Source: Oxyruncus cristatus
Taxonomy: Eukaryota; Chordata; Aves; Passeriformes; Cotingidae
Assembly (NCBI GenBank): GCA_013399855.1
Contig: VXAY01002887.1
Span: 193,981-257,980 of the forward strand
DNA: 64,000 nt
Reading direction: 5' to 3'
Numbering within the stretch: position 1 is the first letter of the stretch
The DNA itself: not shown here
Below: more notes on this DNA, generated by a model
Told to the model about the DNA's origin: nothing
Databases searched by the model: none
Seen by the model: only the letters and a program-made list of their open reading frames with translations

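Larger units (their letters stand above)
60956..62819 (-). repeat. TTN: Four-Ig block, copy A (exons 4-8)
   Basis: Order: split Ig ([18 protein letters not shown], intron after SP), Ig ([12 protein letters not shown]), Ig ([12 protein letters not shown]), Ig ([22 protein letters not shown]). Each member has its closest visible counterpart in the next block downstream, in the same order and with the same internal intron position. Confidence 0.8.
49730..64000 (-). other. TTN: Distal I-band tandem Ig segment (window exons 1-27)
   Basis: Twenty-one complete Ig domains plus the end of another, with no Fn3 among them. Most complete Igs are about 89-92 residues and occupy one exon of 264-279 nt; seven are split by an internal intron. 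The absence of Fn3 marks this as I-band rather than A-band titin. The last Ig (49730-49999) directly precedes the first Fn3, so the I/A boundary lies between exons 27 and 28. Confidence 0.93.

Noticed and set aside
1..64000. A novel defence system, mobile element, virus or gene cluster
   Set aside because: All coding sequence is accounted for by one titin gene; no transposase, terminal repeats, integrase, CRISPR repeats or viral genes were seen on either strand.

Overview
The whole window lies inside one gene, titin (TTN), read on the minus strand, so transcription runs from base 64000 down to base 1. I resolve 102 coding exons; only the first (63945-64000) and the last (1-10546) are cut by the window edges. 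Every exon translates into immunoglobulin (Ig, I-set) or fibronectin type III (Fn3) domains. Domain order and many signature peptides agree with human titin as I remember it. No start codon, stop codon, UTR, second gene, RNA gene, CRISPR array or intact mobile element was found. The organism is a vertebrate. AT-rich introns, about sixty of them only 81-130 nt long, and the absence of any recognisable mammalian SINE suggest a sauropsid (bird or reptile), but this is a weak inference.

Layout from 5' (right) to 3' (left). (1) 64000-49730: distal I-band tandem Ig segment, 21 complete Ig domains plus one partial. It contains a four-Ig block present twice. (2) 49541-41481: I-band/A-band junction, where Fn3 domains first appear, in the order Fn3 x3, Ig, Fn3 x2, Ig, Fn3 x6. 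(3) 41390-21376: A-band D-zone, six seven-domain super-repeats (Ig-Fn-Fn-Ig-Fn-Fn-Fn). Repeats 5 and 6 are largely fused into a 2,967-nt exon (21797-24763). (4) 21262-1: A-band C-zone, eleven-domain super-repeats (Ig-Fn-Fn-Ig-Fn-Fn-Fn-Ig-Fn-Fn-Fn). Repeats 1 and 2 are spread over about twenty small exons. Repeats 3, 4, 5 and the start of 6 sit in one uninterrupted exon of at least 10.5 kb, with a measured spacing of 3,252, 3,246 and 3,246 nt.

Together these exons specify the elastic Ig chain of the distal I-band and the thick-filament ruler that binds myosin and, in the C-zone, myosin-binding protein C. Introns between domains are phase 1. Introns inside domains use phases 0, 1 and 2, so most domain exons are symmetric modules.

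Features worth a second look are a duplicated splice donor 17 nt apart, a GC-AG intron, a 33-nt microexon inside an Ig domain, a weak GTCAAT donor, intron-free islands out of register with the protein repeats, and the duplicated four-Ig block with its shared intron position and cysteine pattern. I see no evidence of a non-titin system.
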